Assembly: GCA_018697195.1 (NCBI GenBank) | Contig: CM031857.1 | Coordinates: 66,254,607-66,318,606 of the forward strand | DNA length: 64,000 bases | Origin: Certhia americana | Taxonomy: Eukaryota > Chordata > Aves > Passeriformes > Certhiidae | Direction: 5' to 3' | Part shown: positions 1 to 15,425 of the stretch, piece after piece | Position numbering within the stretch: the stretch's first letter is position 1 | Layout of the letters: every line of letters begins with the position of its first letter | Translations under genes and position numbers: made by a program | The notes under the pieces: model-generated | Seen by the model: the letters and a program-made list of their open reading frames with translations, nothing else | What the model was told of the DNA's origin: nothing | Databases searched by the model: none

Positions 1-3000
1 TTTGAAATGTAACATAATGGATTCTGCTGGCAAGGAATGTTTTCCCACTGGTTAAAGGGCATATATCTCCCCTTGGGATGTCAAGTATTTAATTTTTTGA
101 GAGAAATTATTCTGCTATTTCCAACAGATATTTCATGTTCTGTTCAGGAGAGGATAAAAACATACAAAGTTGAACAAGCTTTGCAACCATCAGATTTTTC
201 ACCTGGGCCTTCCCTACACACTAGCAACAGGGAAAAAATTCCATGCTTGCAGGCTTTTTGAAATCAATTTTATTTTGCTTCATCCGACAAGAGCTAGTTA
301 GGTTAATCATTTGGAAACAATGCTGCCCAGCAAAAGAAAGAATTCAGTCATATAGTAGAGCAGTTAAATGAACATTTTTTAACAGGAGGTTAAATGGCCA
401 CCCTGTTTCAGGTTCACAAACTTTTTCCTTTGATTTGAAATTGTCTCAGGGACAAGGGAAGGAACAAAGTTTCCATCTATGCAGAAAAATCATCCTGTCA
501 CCAGCAAAATTTCTTGAAGACACCTTAGTAATGGAGATCAGACATCCTTTATCCACAAGATGCTCTTTGTCCTACTTAATAGTAAATAATAGCCTTGTTA
601 TCAATAGTTGATCTATTTATTATTTACACTACCACCATAATAATTTATTTTCACACCTGGAAGCACGTTCACATTACAAAGGAAGCCTTGCAAAGAAGCA
701 AAGGGAATCTGCTCTCTCGGAAGCTGCCATATCCCTCCCAACTGCATCTCCTACAATGCTGAGAATCAAGGGATGGCAACAATGGGATACTCCATTCACC
801 TTGCTAATTTATGCGTGTTGCTCATTAGCACAGGTCAACAGATCTGAGTGGCTGGAAGGCAGTGCTCTGAATTTCAAGTATCTTAACTGTGCAGTCAGCA
901 GCACTGGTCTAGGAGCCAATGGTTCCTTGTTTGTCACAGCTTTCCTGCATGTATTAGCCCAAAGACAGTTATGCTGATCCAAGATCCAATTCATTCGTCT
1001 CTGGAATTCCTGCTACTTACCTGAAAACATTTCTTCTCCCAAGTCTTCACCAACAGGACATTTGGCTTAACAACTTAAATCAGGACTCATTTAGTTCTAC
1101 TTTTTAAATTTCCATTTTGGAGGAAAAAAACCCCAGAAAACTGACACACCCACTTCCAGATATTTTCCCCTTCCTAATCTGTTAAAGTCGCTGCCTGTTT
1201 ACTATATGAGATTTTAAGAACAGCATCAGTCACCAAACAAAGCATCAGCTAGTGCTGCCAATATAGTAATTAAGAACAACTAGTGTGCTTACAGTCAGGC
1301 TTTTACGGGAGAATTCTGAGTCTGTTAAAATCTAGCAAAACTCAACTCTGCACATATGTTGTTTTGCTTTGTTTTGTTAAATGGGATGGAACATACCAGA
1401 ACCTTAAAGATCAAAAAACACCCATAATTTCCTAAAACATTTGGAGCCTTTGCATGCAGTAAAAAGGGATAATTATCAAAGCATTTTGCTGTCACAATTG
1501 TTCATTTGGAAGAGGCACAGGAAAAAAACAACCAAATTCAAATCCAGAACTCCCAGTATAACAGAATGGCATTGCTGTAACTGCAGTAAATAAGAGAAAG
1601 TGTTAGACAGATGGAGAGAGGCATCAGAGTGGCATTCAGCACTGGATCAGATGAGACAACAACGGCCATCGCATCCAACTGCCGCAGTAAGACCAGGCAG
1701 ACATCTCACCCTGGCAATGGGGTCCCGTATCCCGTGTGCCACATGGAACCACCTCTACTCTGAGCAGGTGTCCCTGCTGACACTGCCTCAGACATGAGGT
1801 GGCCTGCTCAAGGCGCCTTGTGACATGAGCTCAGAGGTGAAGAAACACATTTCAAGGGGCAGAAAGAGCAGGGTTCTTCTTTCCATGCCACTTCTCATTT
1901 TCTGTCCTGTTACATACTTTTATTCTATACAGAAGGGATGGAGTGAGGAGGACAGTTGTTGCAGACTGCAGTAGAGTTTGACACAAGACCACAATCTGGA
2001 CACACAACTTGATGTGCTAAGCATTTTTTTCAGGAATATTGTTTTTGGGAAGTCATTCACTTTAATTACACCCCTAAGTTCTCTTTGGAAGCTCCTATTT
2101 CCAAGACCATCTTCTCCCCCTTTGCCTGTGTAGGAAAGCGGAAGTCTGTAATGAGTTTCCTAATAGCTGTAACAGCAACCACAAAATCCATTTCTCATTT
2201 ACATCTCACACTTGGCCACTCAAATGCAACCATATGAGTTACACACACATACGTAGTCTTTAATACTGATTTTTTAATAGTAACAATGTTAATTAAGTGT
2301 GACCTAGCAGCATCTTGTGGCACAATAAAGTCCCTCTCCTGCCATGCACTCGCCTCACAGCAGGCACAGAATGAAGCGGTAGCACTTCTACCAATGTATT
2401 TGCTCCAGGTAGTGTTACACAGCTGTGTTCCCTGTCAGTTATTTCTTGCTCTTGTTAGGGTCTTTGCTACAAAAAAACAAGCTGTCTGAAATTCAGTATG
2501 TTTTATGTCCAGTCAATTACAGTAATTTTCAAATTATCTTTAACTTTTTCAGTGGCTGAAATAGTCTCATATGTGGACCTCCTGCATCTTTTTATACTAG
2601 AAGCTTGACAAATGTCTTCTGGAAAAAGCAGGGAGAGGGTATGTAGAATCCCAGAATATCAGCCCAACAAGTGGTGCATAGTGCGCTGTTCTCTGTCTCA
2701 CACCAGGATGGTAAATCCTACTGTCTCGTTTCTGTGACCAAAAATTGAGCAACAACGAAAAATCTTCCAGTGTCATCTGGTTTTGTGACAGGCTGCTTTT
2801 ATTTCAGCCTCTTGAGTTCAAAGAGCGGAGATGTAGTTTACACAATTGTCCCATGGGTGAGCTTGTATTTCTGAAGGGCTGAAGCCTAACCCTACCCATC
2901 TGAAAGCACTGCATTTAAAAGCCATTATGAAAGACAACTCTGTTACGAAGTCTCACATTATTTCAATGCCCATCTTACTCAACAATACCCTTTGAATGTA

Positions 3001-5317
3001 TAGACAAATTAAACGCACAGCTTCTCATTAAAGCAATGTGTTACATTTTAATAAGAGTGAGGACAGGGGAAGGAGAAAAACATGGCTTGGAGCCCCAGAG
3101 CACTGCAAATTATTTCTCTTGCGTACTCTTAGTCCTGCTCCATATCCATGTGGGGGCAATTGAGGGCATACTACCCCTTCCTCCTCTCTCTCTTCCTCCT
3201 TCCACCATAGTATCAAAGTTCTATCATCTGTTTGGGACCTGACTGAATCATGTGGCTGTATGAATGCACATATTTTCCAGGCAGAAGACCACATGTTAGC
3301 ACTAAACAACCAGCAAATGCAGGAAGTATGCAGTAGAAGAGATCAGAAAATAACCATTCCTCATTTCTGACTGGGCTGTAAGAAAAAATGCTAATTACTG
3401 TTTGTAATAATAAAAGTGAGTGTTTCATCCTTCAAGTAAGTGCACATTCTAGGAGAATATATTTAGGAGAAATCCTTACTGACACTAATATGGTGATGAT
3501 GCTAATTTCATGCTTTTCTACCATATATACATCACCAGACAAAATGCAAGCCAAACACTGGCACAGGATTTCTAAAAGATCTTTTAGGAAAATACTAGGT
3601 TTCCTTTTTCTAAAGTAATGATTAAAAAAAATAATTGAATAAAACAGTTGTACGACCAGACTGCTTCTGCTCTGCTGGCAAACCTGCCAGAAACAACAGG
3701 CTCCCAACTCTGGGACAAAAGAGCCATTATAGACCAAATATTCACAGGAACTCAAAGCTGCTACTTCATGTTCTGGCAGAAGTCCCTGAAAAAGGTGGTG
3801 CTGTGATTTATGTGCCATTCAGTGTTGTTTTCAAGACATTCACTGAACTGAAGAAGCACCATTAGAATCAAGCACACATCAAAAGCCATCTAAATCAACA
3901 GTGGTTGAAAATACATCATGTGCTTGACATACAGTAATTGACATATCATATTTTATTTGACATTTCAAGGACAGTAGTGCCTATTTAAATGGAAACACAG
4001 TAATATAAACATTTTTTTTTACTTGAGCTAACCAAAATCTAAGAGGGCATCTTGATGAAGAGCTGTTCACTGAATATCAGAAGAAAAAAAAGAATTAAAA
4101 TAGTAAAATCTCTAATGACTCAAGTTATGAAACACAGAAGAGTCAATTTACAATAAGGTAACTCTACCAACACATCATTATCTCGGGAGAAAATTCTGGT
4201 CACACTGGCTAACAATCTCCTACTGATTGCCATGGAGCCATCCTTTCAGCCATCCCTCTCCGCTCCCTCTGCTGCTCTGCCTGTGTTTAGGTCTACAACT
4301 AAAACTACCAGGACTATCAGCACGACAACTGATACAGAAACACGTGATGAGAATACACGGAGCCATGCACACAGCATGGGTCATGCTCTTTTTTCCCAGC
4401 ACAGACAAGACATTGCAAGGTAGCAGAATTTTGAATTATGTATGCTTCACCTGACACCTCATCCTCTCTCCTGAAGGCTGCATAGGGACATGCCCTGTAA
4501 CAAAAAAGATCCTATGGGACATCTTGACAGAAGGAAGAGGGATGTAATATAAACCACTCAAGAAGCAGCAGCCACACATACTACTCTTTACAACAGGACT
4601 AAGAAATTCCCTCAAATTTAACACCCAACAAATTGAGAGCTCAACTGTCATACTTTCTTCTTTCCCGCTTACAGAGATCACTCACAGAAGATCCTTATAT
4701 TCTTTTGCTTGTCTTAAACAACCTAAAGGTTTTTTTTTCCCCCACTGTATGTTGAAGTGCAAAAGTAAGGTGCTGACAGTTTTTAAATTGAGGGCTAAAT
4801 TGACTAAATTAATCTGCTGTCACTGCTTTCACCTAATACTTTGCAGTACAGTCTTAATTGATTTTTCTTGTTCCATCTTCTCTCCATTTCCAGGACATGA
4901 GACTACACTGCCTTGAACTGCTGTTTAGTCAAGCCAAATGTATTTAACTCTTTTACTCTGCCCTCTCAGCTATACCCTTCAGCAATCTAAGCAGTCTGCT
5001 GCTCCTCTCAGGTTTTATTCAGATTTGTACATGTACTGAATGCAGCACCCTTCCCTGAAATAATGTCAGGGAATGCAGGAGCATTTGGAGGATGAGAGCC
5101 ACGTGCTGTATATATAATCTAATGATACTACATTGTGTAGATGCCATGTAGGAAAAGCCACTGCAAACGAGGAAGGGTGGCCAGCATAAAGAATGAAGCA
5201 TGCATGCAGATACCTAAAATCCAGGTAAATACCTGCTGTGAAGTCTTCTTCCCCTCCATTTTTTTCCCTCGTAAGCTCTTACTTCAAAGTATGCAATGAA
5301 TTTATTAATAAATAAAT
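1..5317. other. Intron sequence with no recognised feature
   Basis: This is AT-rich unique-looking sequence with scattered short chance open frames (the longest is 128 codons on the minus strand at 3432-3818). None of the frames resembles a protein family, and I see no clear repeat or RNA gene. Confidence 0.6.
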
Positions 5318-5430
5318 ATTCAATCTATCAGAGAATACAAACAAACTAATTTACCTATTTTTTAAACTAATGTTTAAAATTCAATCTATCAGAGAATACA
5401 AACTAATTTACCTATTTTTTAAACTAATGT
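5318..5430. repeat. Local tandem duplication, about 61-base unit, two copies
   Basis: The unit beginning ATTCAATCTATCAGAGAATA at 5318 is repeated from 5379 with a 61-base offset. The second copy lacks one four-base AAAC unit (the first copy has ACAAACAAACTAAT, the second ACAAACTAAT) and is otherwise nearly identical through CTATTTTTTAAACTAATGT. The near identity points to a recent local duplication. Confidence 0.95.
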
Positions 5431-8400
5431 CCTGCTCGTAAATTCTGAAATGTCTATGCCCAAATAAGAAGGTAAACAGAAATCTTGTGTTAGTGTAGAA
5501 GTTTATTAAACCAGAAGAAAGAAAAGAAGATTGAGAAGGCGGTAATCATATTAGGCCAGCAAGCAGAGAATTTTAATCCCCCCAAAACCCTCAAAAAGTT
5601 TTTGGTGAACCTTTTTAATTGCAGCAACTACAAAAAAAAATAGTATGAGTAATGTGTCATACGTCTAATTCTCCTTTCATAGCTGTGGAGAATTGAGCAA
5701 GGTAGAGAAAGATACAGTGCCAGTTTCATTTTAGACTTCAGAATTAAATACAGAGATCAAATAGTTCAAAGGATATGAAAGGAAAAAGACTTCATGTACT
5801 TTGTGAATTTAACTTCTTCTTAATAGTTGTGTCTACGCAGCCATAACAAGACAAGAGCATACTGGGGGGAAATGGAAAAAGACAAAACTACTAATGAATG
5901 TGAAGTTATTTTCAAGACTCAGGATAGGATAATTCAAAGAACTGAGAATAAAAAGGGAGAGTATAACTATAAAGCTATTTTTGACAGCCCTCTTTTTAAA
6001 AAGTGGCTGAGCAGATTTATCAAAGTATGTGCAATGCTTTGATAATAAATTGATCCAAAGCTGAACTTCCATGAAAACAGAAACATATTCCTTTCTGTTC
6101 ATAGGTCAAAAAAATGCTGCCAGTGCCAAAGGAAAGGACAAAGAGCACTCTCTCATTTTAAATTAGGGAGTGCTGCATATATAGACACACATGCCTTTAT
6201 ACATCTAGCAAAAATGTGGTCCCTGAACACAGTGTGTTTACACATTTAATTGACTAAAACTGAGAGGTCAAAGTCTGAATAGCTGAAAATTAAGAGAGTG
6301 TTCAATGACACAAGTGAAAAGGAGGCTAATTGAAATATATAGAGAATGGAAATATGCAAACTTACTCAAAATGCTTTTTCTAACTAACAGTTATATCCAG
6401 GCTCTGGAAGTAGGATGCACCAGAGATGAAAAGACAAAATGATCCTGCAATGGCAATAGGTATCTTTTCTAAAAGCACATGCAGAACCAAATGCTAGGGC
6501 ACAGTATTTCAAGTTTAAATGCTGTGCTGAGCCCAGTCCTGCTCTGCTCTACCTGATATTTGACCTCTGTGCCCTGTCTATAACCCACCAAAGAGAATGA
6601 TGCCATTCCACCACCCTGCAAGCCATACATTAGGGATGGGCCATTCTCACACATTCAAGTCAGATCAGTCTGCTTGAAATGCTACCCTTCTACTCCTACA
6701 TGCATGCAATGGGTTTCATCACTTCAGGAACTGGATGGGATGTGCTGCTTTATGCAATGGCTTGTGCTATGAGGCAGCTGGCTTCCCAGCCCTCAGGAAA
6801 ACATGAGCTTCTGCTTGCCCCACAGCAGGAGAGCACAGGTCTCATCAAGAGTGTTTGCTTATTCCTGCAAGCTCAGACTTCAGAAGGGTGCTGCCTTGAT
6901 GGGAGAGACTGGCCTTGTGCAAGGGAGGTTCTCTCCCCAGAAGGACCCATCACTGGATGTCAAACTGGACAACAAGGAGCAGAGGAAGCAGCAAAGGAGA
7001 CAAAGACAAGTGAAGGCATCAAATGTGACACAGGAGAAAATGTGTCTGCCGTTGTCCCAGTTTGAGGCGCAAGTCTTCAAGCTGTGCAGACTAAGGTCAG
7101 AAGTGCAATTTTGAGGGGGAATAGTGTAAGACAACTAAATGAGCAGTTCTTTTTGAGTTTTGAGTGAAAAGTCACGGCCTTATTCCAATCAGCTCCACAT
7201 TGGATCTGTTTTGTGCACCTGCACTGTTCTGTCTCCCCTATTAAGCTGCCTCCTGTTGTTCGTGCTAACTTCTCAATATGGTGTTACAAAGGACTGAGAG
7301 GCTGGAACTGGAGAAAAATCTCCAACGGGAGAGGGGAGGGCACAAAGGAGATGAGAAAAGCCCTGCAACATCTCAGTGAGAACAGCCCCTCTGTATATGC
7401 CCTTTTACACACAGGTTGCCTTTCCATCCATACTCCCAGGAAACTCTGGAAGCCCTTACAAAGAATGCCATCAGCTTGGAAAGTACTGAGAAGACTTTTT
7501 AAATGAAGCAAAAACAAGCAAAAAGACATTTTCTGTGTTAACAAGTCCTAATATACACCACAATTCTCACAGCATCTTTATGTGTACTCTTCTAAATCTA
7601 ATTTGCTTTCAGGGCCACTACTTACAGGAATACAGCCACAGAAGGGTTTAAAATTCAGATCTAATGTAAAGTTGGCCAGAAAAGAGGCCATGCCACCTTA
7701 AAAGCTTATCTTCTAACCTTGGCTACCTGCTACACCTTTCGGGTCTATTATTCAGGTTTACTGTCATGTTACACAGTTTGTGTTTCAAATTAAAATAGGA
7801 AGATAACTCAAAACACCTCTACAACTCAATTCATGCATAAGGTGAAGTTTAGAATTCAATATTGTATTATAAAATAAAACATTTTAATAGATGAAAAAAG
7901 TAAAACTTAGGTATTTCTGCATATCTTAATGATATCATATATAGGAATGAAAACTACATCATACTGAATACATTGCTGAAGGGAGTGTTTTCAGTCCTAG
8001 TTATCTGCACCCAGCTTCGCCAAGATTTTTTGTCAATGCCTCTAATTATGTAATAATTGTATTTGCATTGTAAGAGTATTGTCCTCTTTTTAGCACTATG
8101 TTACATCTCAATGTTCACGTGATGAGAATATTTGAATTGAAATTAATGTATTAGATTGCATGTAAACAAAAAAGCACTTACTAAAGACAAAAAAATAATT
8201 TCAGAAGTTCCTATTATTACTACTGAAATGAATAGCAAAGAAAGCAGTTTCATTGCTCTGAGGGGTTTTCCTCTACTATTGTTTTCACATACACATTACT
8301 TGAATGCCACTCCTGAAGAGGCAAACAACGTCAGGTCTCAACTCTAGATGGCAGCAGCCTTCTTTAGATTTTGGTTTTCTCCTTCCCTAGTGTCCTGTCT

Positions 8401-11400
8401 TTGTTCCTTAACCCTCCAAACAATCCTATACTTCCTTCTCTTCCCCCAAAATAAAGATTTCAGTGCTCCAAGCTGTACAGTTTGGGGAAGGTGACTGGAA
8501 GGCATTTTCAGTAAAAGAAACGAGGCCATTCCTGCAGTTAAGCTACAAGATTCTTCAAAGCATACAGAATAATTGAGGCCTGAAATAGGAAAAAAGAAAG
8601 GAAGATTTTTCCCTCCCCCTTTCCCTATCAATCACCTGGAGAAATATTAGAAAATAGGGCTTTTTTTCCCCGCTAACAACAGCCCCTCAGAAAGGAAGGT
8701 GCAAAGGACAGAGAAAAAAGAAAAGAGATACCAAGGAAATGGAACAAAAAGGTGCCATTTCATAATGAATCTGAACTGGGAAAAAAGTCTACCTAAACAA
8801 TACGGCTTTAAATCACTGAACAATTTCACAAATCTCTCTCTTTGAACACAGTATACTGACACTATGCTGGTGCAGTATATCAGAGGAGCCGAGGCTACTT
8901 TATGTATCATAAAACTTAACACATAAAGAAAGCTACCGCTCAAGGAAAAACCCATTGTCTGAAGGCCTCTCCTTTTCTCCTAATATTTACCTAAATTTAG
9001 CTTTGGTCTTCAGTCACTAGTATTAGCCAGTATGTCCTCACCCCATCCTGTTGCTAGTGTCTTCCCCTCAATGGGTTTAGGTTGCATACTGTACCTTCTC
9101 TCCATCTCATTAGTATTTCTCACATGCACTTTTACATGATCACAACTCCAACATTCATGTGAATGAAACTGGAGCACAGGAATACCTTAAAGAGAGATTT
9201 CCAGAGGTCCATGCATGCATAATTCCTTAACAACTGTAAACTGCTGCAACTAGAGCTGATTGCGTGAGCCCTTGAGCACACAAAACACTTTATCTGCGCA
9301 AACAATCCCAGTTCACCTGGATCAGTCCCCTCTGTGCAGTTTCCCATTAATGTATTTTAAAACCCAAGCTACTAGATTTCAAGCTCACAGACACTATCAC
9401 AATTCTGAGGATTCCCACATGCATGTGTGGCCATGGCTGGAACACACAGGGACATCAGAAAGCACTCAGGAACAGCCTTTTGGAATAGTTACAGATGGAA
9501 GGCACTTAACTGTGGTTCTCTAGAGCATCAACATGTTATGTTTGGGCTATTTTCAAAACTCTAACTCTCTCCACCCCAAGCCAAAGACAGCTCTAACCGT
9601 TTGGAGGAGCAGGTTAGGGGGCTAACATGTGCCAGTGCCCTCCCTGGCATGATTCACCAGAACTCAGCTGAACTTGGGCACCCAAGACAAGTGGTGAATA
9701 CCCATGACTAGGACAGGAACAGGACTCTGCCCGTTAGATTTGTTCCATCATCTGGGCAAGCAAGTTATCCCTGCTACCTTTGGGAAAGGAACTCAAGTCA
9801 TCACCAAGTTATGCTACTGCTAAAAGGCTCAAATGTTAAATCTACAAATGAAGACTTCCCACTCACATGTATTCCAAAACTTGACTTCCTTGTCACATCA
9901 CAACTGAAGCATCCCAGACAGAATGTCTTCTAGAAGACCATGCTCACACTATCCCAATGATTTTTAAGGAGCAAGCCCCAACTACCCAACACTGACAGAA
10001 ATAGTTCTGTGTTGTGTGTGGGCAAAAAACCCCATGACACTGGTGGATTTAAATGTTAAATCCTGCAACTGGATCCAAATGGTCAAACTTGTGTCAATGT
10101 GGGACCTCACAAAAATGAAAGGCATTCTCTGACAGTGCAAGGCTTGCTTGCATGAGTGTAGTTGCACCACTGGGATCAAAATCTTTGCTTTTGGGTTTAA
10201 CACAATTACAATTCAGAAATGGCAACTGACCCATGGCCACTTTAAAAACTGCCTCTCAAGGGCCCAACACAATTTATGAGAGTAGCAGAAACCACCAGTG
10301 GTCTCACCCTTAAGACTACAGTAATAAACAATTCAATTTTGCGCTACCAGAGAGAGCAAAAAGAGAGCAAACAAAGCAGTAAACCTCCATCTTCCCTTTA
10401 CTCTCAATTATTATCAGGTTTATCTATAATTCATTGGTTTTACTATGAGAATCAACATAAAATCTGAAAAGAGTTCAGATTTATGAATTTATTTTCTCAA
10501 TACCCAAGTGAGGCTGATGGACAATGTTACAACCATTTTTCAGAGAAAGGAATGTCACACAGAGTAATTACCTGCCCCAATTTTTTTCTTGTATCTTCTT
10601 TTTCTTTGTATTCTTTTTTTACAATAGAAATGGAATAGAAATACAGAATGAAATGGAAAATATGGGCATTTGGGGCATCCTTAAAAATGAGAAATCTATG
10701 ATAACCAGGGTGGCATTTGGCAGATAAGAAATCTTAGTCACAGTCCCATATACCTACTGAATGTAAAAGTGTGTGTGATTCAAGGTAACTCACCCTTCAA
10801 AGTCCATTTTTCTGGCCTTCACTGGGTGCTCAGTTTAGGACTAAAACTCACATAATAATCTTCAAAGAGGGATTATTTTTCTCCAGGATGGTATCTTTAC
10901 ATCTCCATTTGTTGCATTCTCTTTAAAACTCATTCTTTTTTTTTCTGTTCTAACTTATTTAAGTTGTTTGCTTAGACTCCTTTGATGGCCAAAGGAAAAA
11001 CGGACCCAGGGAGAAACTGAAAATTCTTGGGATAATACACATCATTTGTCTTAGACATAAATGTTTTCAAATGGGATGGAGAAGCCCACCTCTCTCCAGT
11101 AAATACAGAATGAACTCTACTGATAAAAGAAGTCATATGAAGAGAAGCAACTAATATTTATTTATCCATGGCAGTATCTTTAGCTGCTGTGCTGAAGGCA
11201 ACAAGTGACACTGGGAAATCATGGTAACTATTTTCATACAGCAAATTAAAAAAAGGTGGTGATTTGCAAAATATTGTTAAGAATAGAGAAAACAGAACAG
11301 GAGGGAAAAAAGAAAAATGAGACTTACTTGGTTTAGAAATTGTTTGATTGCTCAACAAATTGCTAAGTCATTTGCCTACTTATATTTACATATGTGTGCA

Positions 11401-14400
11401 TTTATGAAAATGCAGTCTGAGTGAGGCACAGTGGAAGGTGTCTGGAGGCAACACAGGGCATGCTGATACACCCTTGACTTTAATGTATCAGACTTGTAAT
11501 GAGAGACTAATTTGGTTCTACGCACTGGCTTGGCAGAAACAGAATACTTATAGACTATTAATAGAGAAACTTCTCACAGAAGCTGTGACCTTTATGACTT
11601 AGCACGGTTTACAGCCCTACCTCTGTTACAATTAAGCAGAGTCTTACTGCAAAGCAACAGATTTCTGCCTTTTATTTTCTTCTCCACCAGTTATAAGGAA
11701 AGGACTGCTAAAGTCGAGCTACTGTTTAGTACACATCCTGATACAAATCCCTTCTTCAGTATGGAGGTGTACTGAAACACAGTAGATTTATGCTGCTCTG
11801 AATAATGTTCCCTATAATCCCTAATGTCCTGCAAACATCAACCTTCAACAGCCTTAGCTGAAGGCCTTGGGAGATTTAAAGACAACAATCCCTATAAAAC
11901 TAATAAATAATGAGAAAATATTATAAGTCAGAAGGTTACAGTGGAATTGAGGGAAGAGGGAGAAGTTTATTGAAGGGGTTACTTCTCTCACTTCCAAGTC
12001 AGACATATGTAATACGTTTCTAAAGACTTTGAGTATAATTAAACATTTAAAATCAGTATTGCAACTGCCTGATGGGAAACAGTTATGAAACACATCAGAG
12101 AGGACAGTCCATTTACTATTTCAGCCTTTATTTGCCAAGCCATGTGTCAACAAAAATACTGGTTGTTAAGGTCACTGAGACTAGAAGAGCCCAGGAAAAA
12201 ATATAACAGGATAATTTTTAACACAAGTGGTGGAAGTCTATAAGTCACGGAAATATGTAATGCAAAATACACACTTTCATTTTTAAATACATTAAATAAA
12301 CCTTTTTTTAAAATCGTAAAAGATTCATCAGACTCCATCTGCTCACTGCTGCAGCTCACAGAAGCAAATAGCATCAGCAAAAGTATGCATAAAAGCACAG
12401 GTGCATGGGATTAAATAACCAAAAAAAGGAAAAAGACATAAAATAATGTAAAAAGAAACAAATTAGTTACAGAAATACAAGCTAAAGCGATATTTGGAAA
12501 TAATTATATCAATAGGCACAGTAATCCTAGTTCTTCCTGGCACTGCAGAAATGAGGAGCTCAATAGGGATATGCCAACAGGTCAAGCAGCTGAATGAGCA
12601 AGAACATAATTTTGCCATACCTAAAAATGATAGTTGAACAAACTACCATCTCTTTAGAAGCAAATGGTGAGAGCAGCTAAATGATTGGTATTTCAGCAGT
12701 TTTATGTTTTTTAACTATTTGTGCCAGAAGAAGTGATGTTCTGAATGTTACGAGTGACAGAGCAGTCCATGCTTCCTTAATTTATCCTAGACTCAGCAAT
12801 AGATTCAAATGATGGCATATCTAGGATTAATTTGGTCTCAAGAAGAGAGTGCAGAGTGGAAGAGGCTCCCCAGGAAAACGATTTCAGTCACCTCTTTGAC
12901 AGCTGGCCCACAACCACATTACCCTGTGAATGCCAAATTTGTGAGATAACTGAGGAGAGATAGTAGAGCTCTGCACAGCCAAGAATGTTATGATAGGAAG
13001 TGATTATTCACTATTTTTTCAAAGAACTGGGTACTCAAATTAAACAGAGGGAAGAACTGTTTTATTTTTTTCACATACACACACTTAGAGCTCACTGCCA
13101 CTGCATACTGCAGAGGCCAAGAATATAGATGAAGTCAAATGAGGATTAGACAAGTTCACAAAGGGCAGGGCCATAGGCCATATATGGTTATTAAACATTA
13201 AGGTCAAGTAACAGCCTCAGAGGCTGAGGGGCAGAAACTACTGATTTTTTTTTTAATGCTGTAAGGTAAAAGACAGTCAGAGGGAGGGGATGCAGGTATT
13301 CCAGAGGAAGAATCACTCTATCACAACCTTGTTTCTCTGCTCTTTTGGTAACTAGCCAGGTTACTGGGTTCACTTGGACCTCAGTGGGAAGGATTTTAGA
13401 CTTTGGTCAGTTGTTTCTGCACACACACTAGTGAAACTTGCCCTTTTGAAACCAGCTTTTACATGCCAGCTTTAGTGAAGGACTCACTCCTATCAGAGGA
13501 GTAGGTTTGCTAGTTCTTATGCAAACAGGACTAGGAAGACCTTCATATTACTTGGAGTGCTTACAAATACACAGCAGCTTTAAAAACAGTAGCCCAAAAG
13601 AAACATGCTCATCAGAAAGGAGAAGGTGCTACTTGCAATACCACACTGTCCTGCAGTCCAGCAAGGCAGGGCTCTTCACTGTACACTGTCCATTATTTTG
13701 TTCATGCCAAACCCAGATGATCCAGCAGATGAGCACAGTAACACTTCCTATTCAAGCACATTTCACAGGCCAAAAAGGACATGCCAGGAATCTTCTCAGA
13801 ATCATCTAGCCCAGGAAACAGGTGTAGGGACCATGAAAAAATATCTAAGGGCATGGGAAAAGTGGTGAGTGGGCTTCTCAGTCCCACTGAGAGACGCTTG
13901 AGGAAGGATAAGGAGCCACTGCCAAGGCAAAAGGGGAAGGGACAGCAGCAGCAAAAAATAAAAGGACAGGTAGGCTGCTGAGATTCTTCAAAACATACTG
14001 TAAGTGCCAACAGAAAAACTGAAAGGTTGAGAAGTGGCAGAGCTTTCAACAGCTGGCTCAACAGAACAAATCTCCTTCATCTCACTGTTGGGACAAGTAC
14101 CTCCAAAAACACTCCTGTTCTCAGAGCAGGGTATCTTAGCTACTTTTGTTCATCAGATCTTGTGGTAGAAGTAACAATAGCATGGAAACCACTTTAATTT
14201 TCTCCATTGAAATCATTGTAGAGTTTAGTGCTTGTTCCAAGCTCAGACACAACAGTGTTTAATGATATTACCATGACACAGTGATAGAGAGGGTGGATAA
14301 AAATCTAAAAGAAATCAAAAAACTCTCCACAAAATTGCCTGACAAGTAATTTTTATGAAATGAAAATAATTTACACAGCAGTTTCACAGAAAAAGAGAAT

Positions 14401-15279
14401 TATGCCATTAATCAGCACTGCTGGATAATTACACTGTACATGAGGCCTTGCTTTTAGGGAAAAAATATAAGCTAATAAAGACAGTCAGATGATCAGTAAT
14501 GGCAGGGCTTTTGGGAGATACCAGAGACACAAAGCTTAATAATTTAACACTAAGGAGTATAATGACTGTGAAACCGAATTATTTTAAGTTTACATTAATT
14601 TTCCACCCAATTACATATCTAACATTAAATTCAAAAGCTAGAGAATTCCCCTCAGCTGTGAACAACTACAGTGACAATAAGAAAGCCAAGGGGATGTGAT
14701 CTCGAACATGACTGGACTCTGAATGTATCCTTCCAACTGCTGTGTACATCCTTAATATGCAGAGGTCTGCTCGAGAATTAACGCCAGTTCACACTTCCCT
14801 CCAGTTACTGCCGGTTCAAATAAGGTCTCTCCCTAATACAGTCAACTGCAGTCAATCAATTTTCTTTGTGGTGTTTCTTTGCACCTCTCAAGCACCAGCA
14901 GCAGATGGCTCAGCCTGGCTGTCTCACTGCCACATTTCTAAGGGAGAAACCAGTGAAAAGTTGAACAACACTGAATTAACAATGAAAATGAGGACTGGAG
15001 TGTAATGAGAATGTTTCATTACCTTTGCGTTGTAAGCAATTTAGCCCTGATTATTATTGACCTCTGGCAATACTGCATCCAAGTAAAATGTGCTATCCTA
15101 AGAAGCATGGGTATACTGGAAGTCAGACATTGCTTCTGAGTGTACTCATAAATAAACCAGAGCATTTCCCTTCCTGTGTTAGAGGCTTACCTTACAGCTG
15201 AGTTATCAGCATTCAGCAGTCCCCCCTACTTTGTGTCTGTGCAACAGACAACACAACTTGATATAATAATCATGGAAAA
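5431..15279. other. Intron sequence with no recognised feature
   Basis: This long stretch has overlapping chance frames on both strands, for example around 6.7-7.1 kb and 13.5-14.1 kb. None has homology, splice context or a consistent frame. Parts near 9.6-9.75 kb are richer in GC and could be old repeat sequence that I cannot name. Confidence 0.55.
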
Positions 15280-15425
15280 TTATGATTATTATTACTACTA
15301 ATTTTATTATTATCACTTATGTGGCACTCAAAAGAGCATTAGGTACTACACAAAGTAGTTAAAAAGACAAACTATGTGCTACAAAGGTCTTATACTTGGT
15401 GAAACAGTAGAACCACACAGGGCGG
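15280..15425 (+). repeat. Probable old amniote interspersed repeat fragment
   Basis: An ATT/ATTATT-rich start is followed by TATGTGGCACTCAAAAGAGC, then ATTAGGTACTACACAAAG, AAAAAGACA and a CAAAGGTCTTATA end. This resembles a common reptile/bird repeat in which 'tagcgcctagag...gctaggcgctgtacaaac...aaaagacagtccctgccccaaagagcttac' occurs. The match is by memory and diverged, and the family name is uncertain. Confidence 0.4.
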
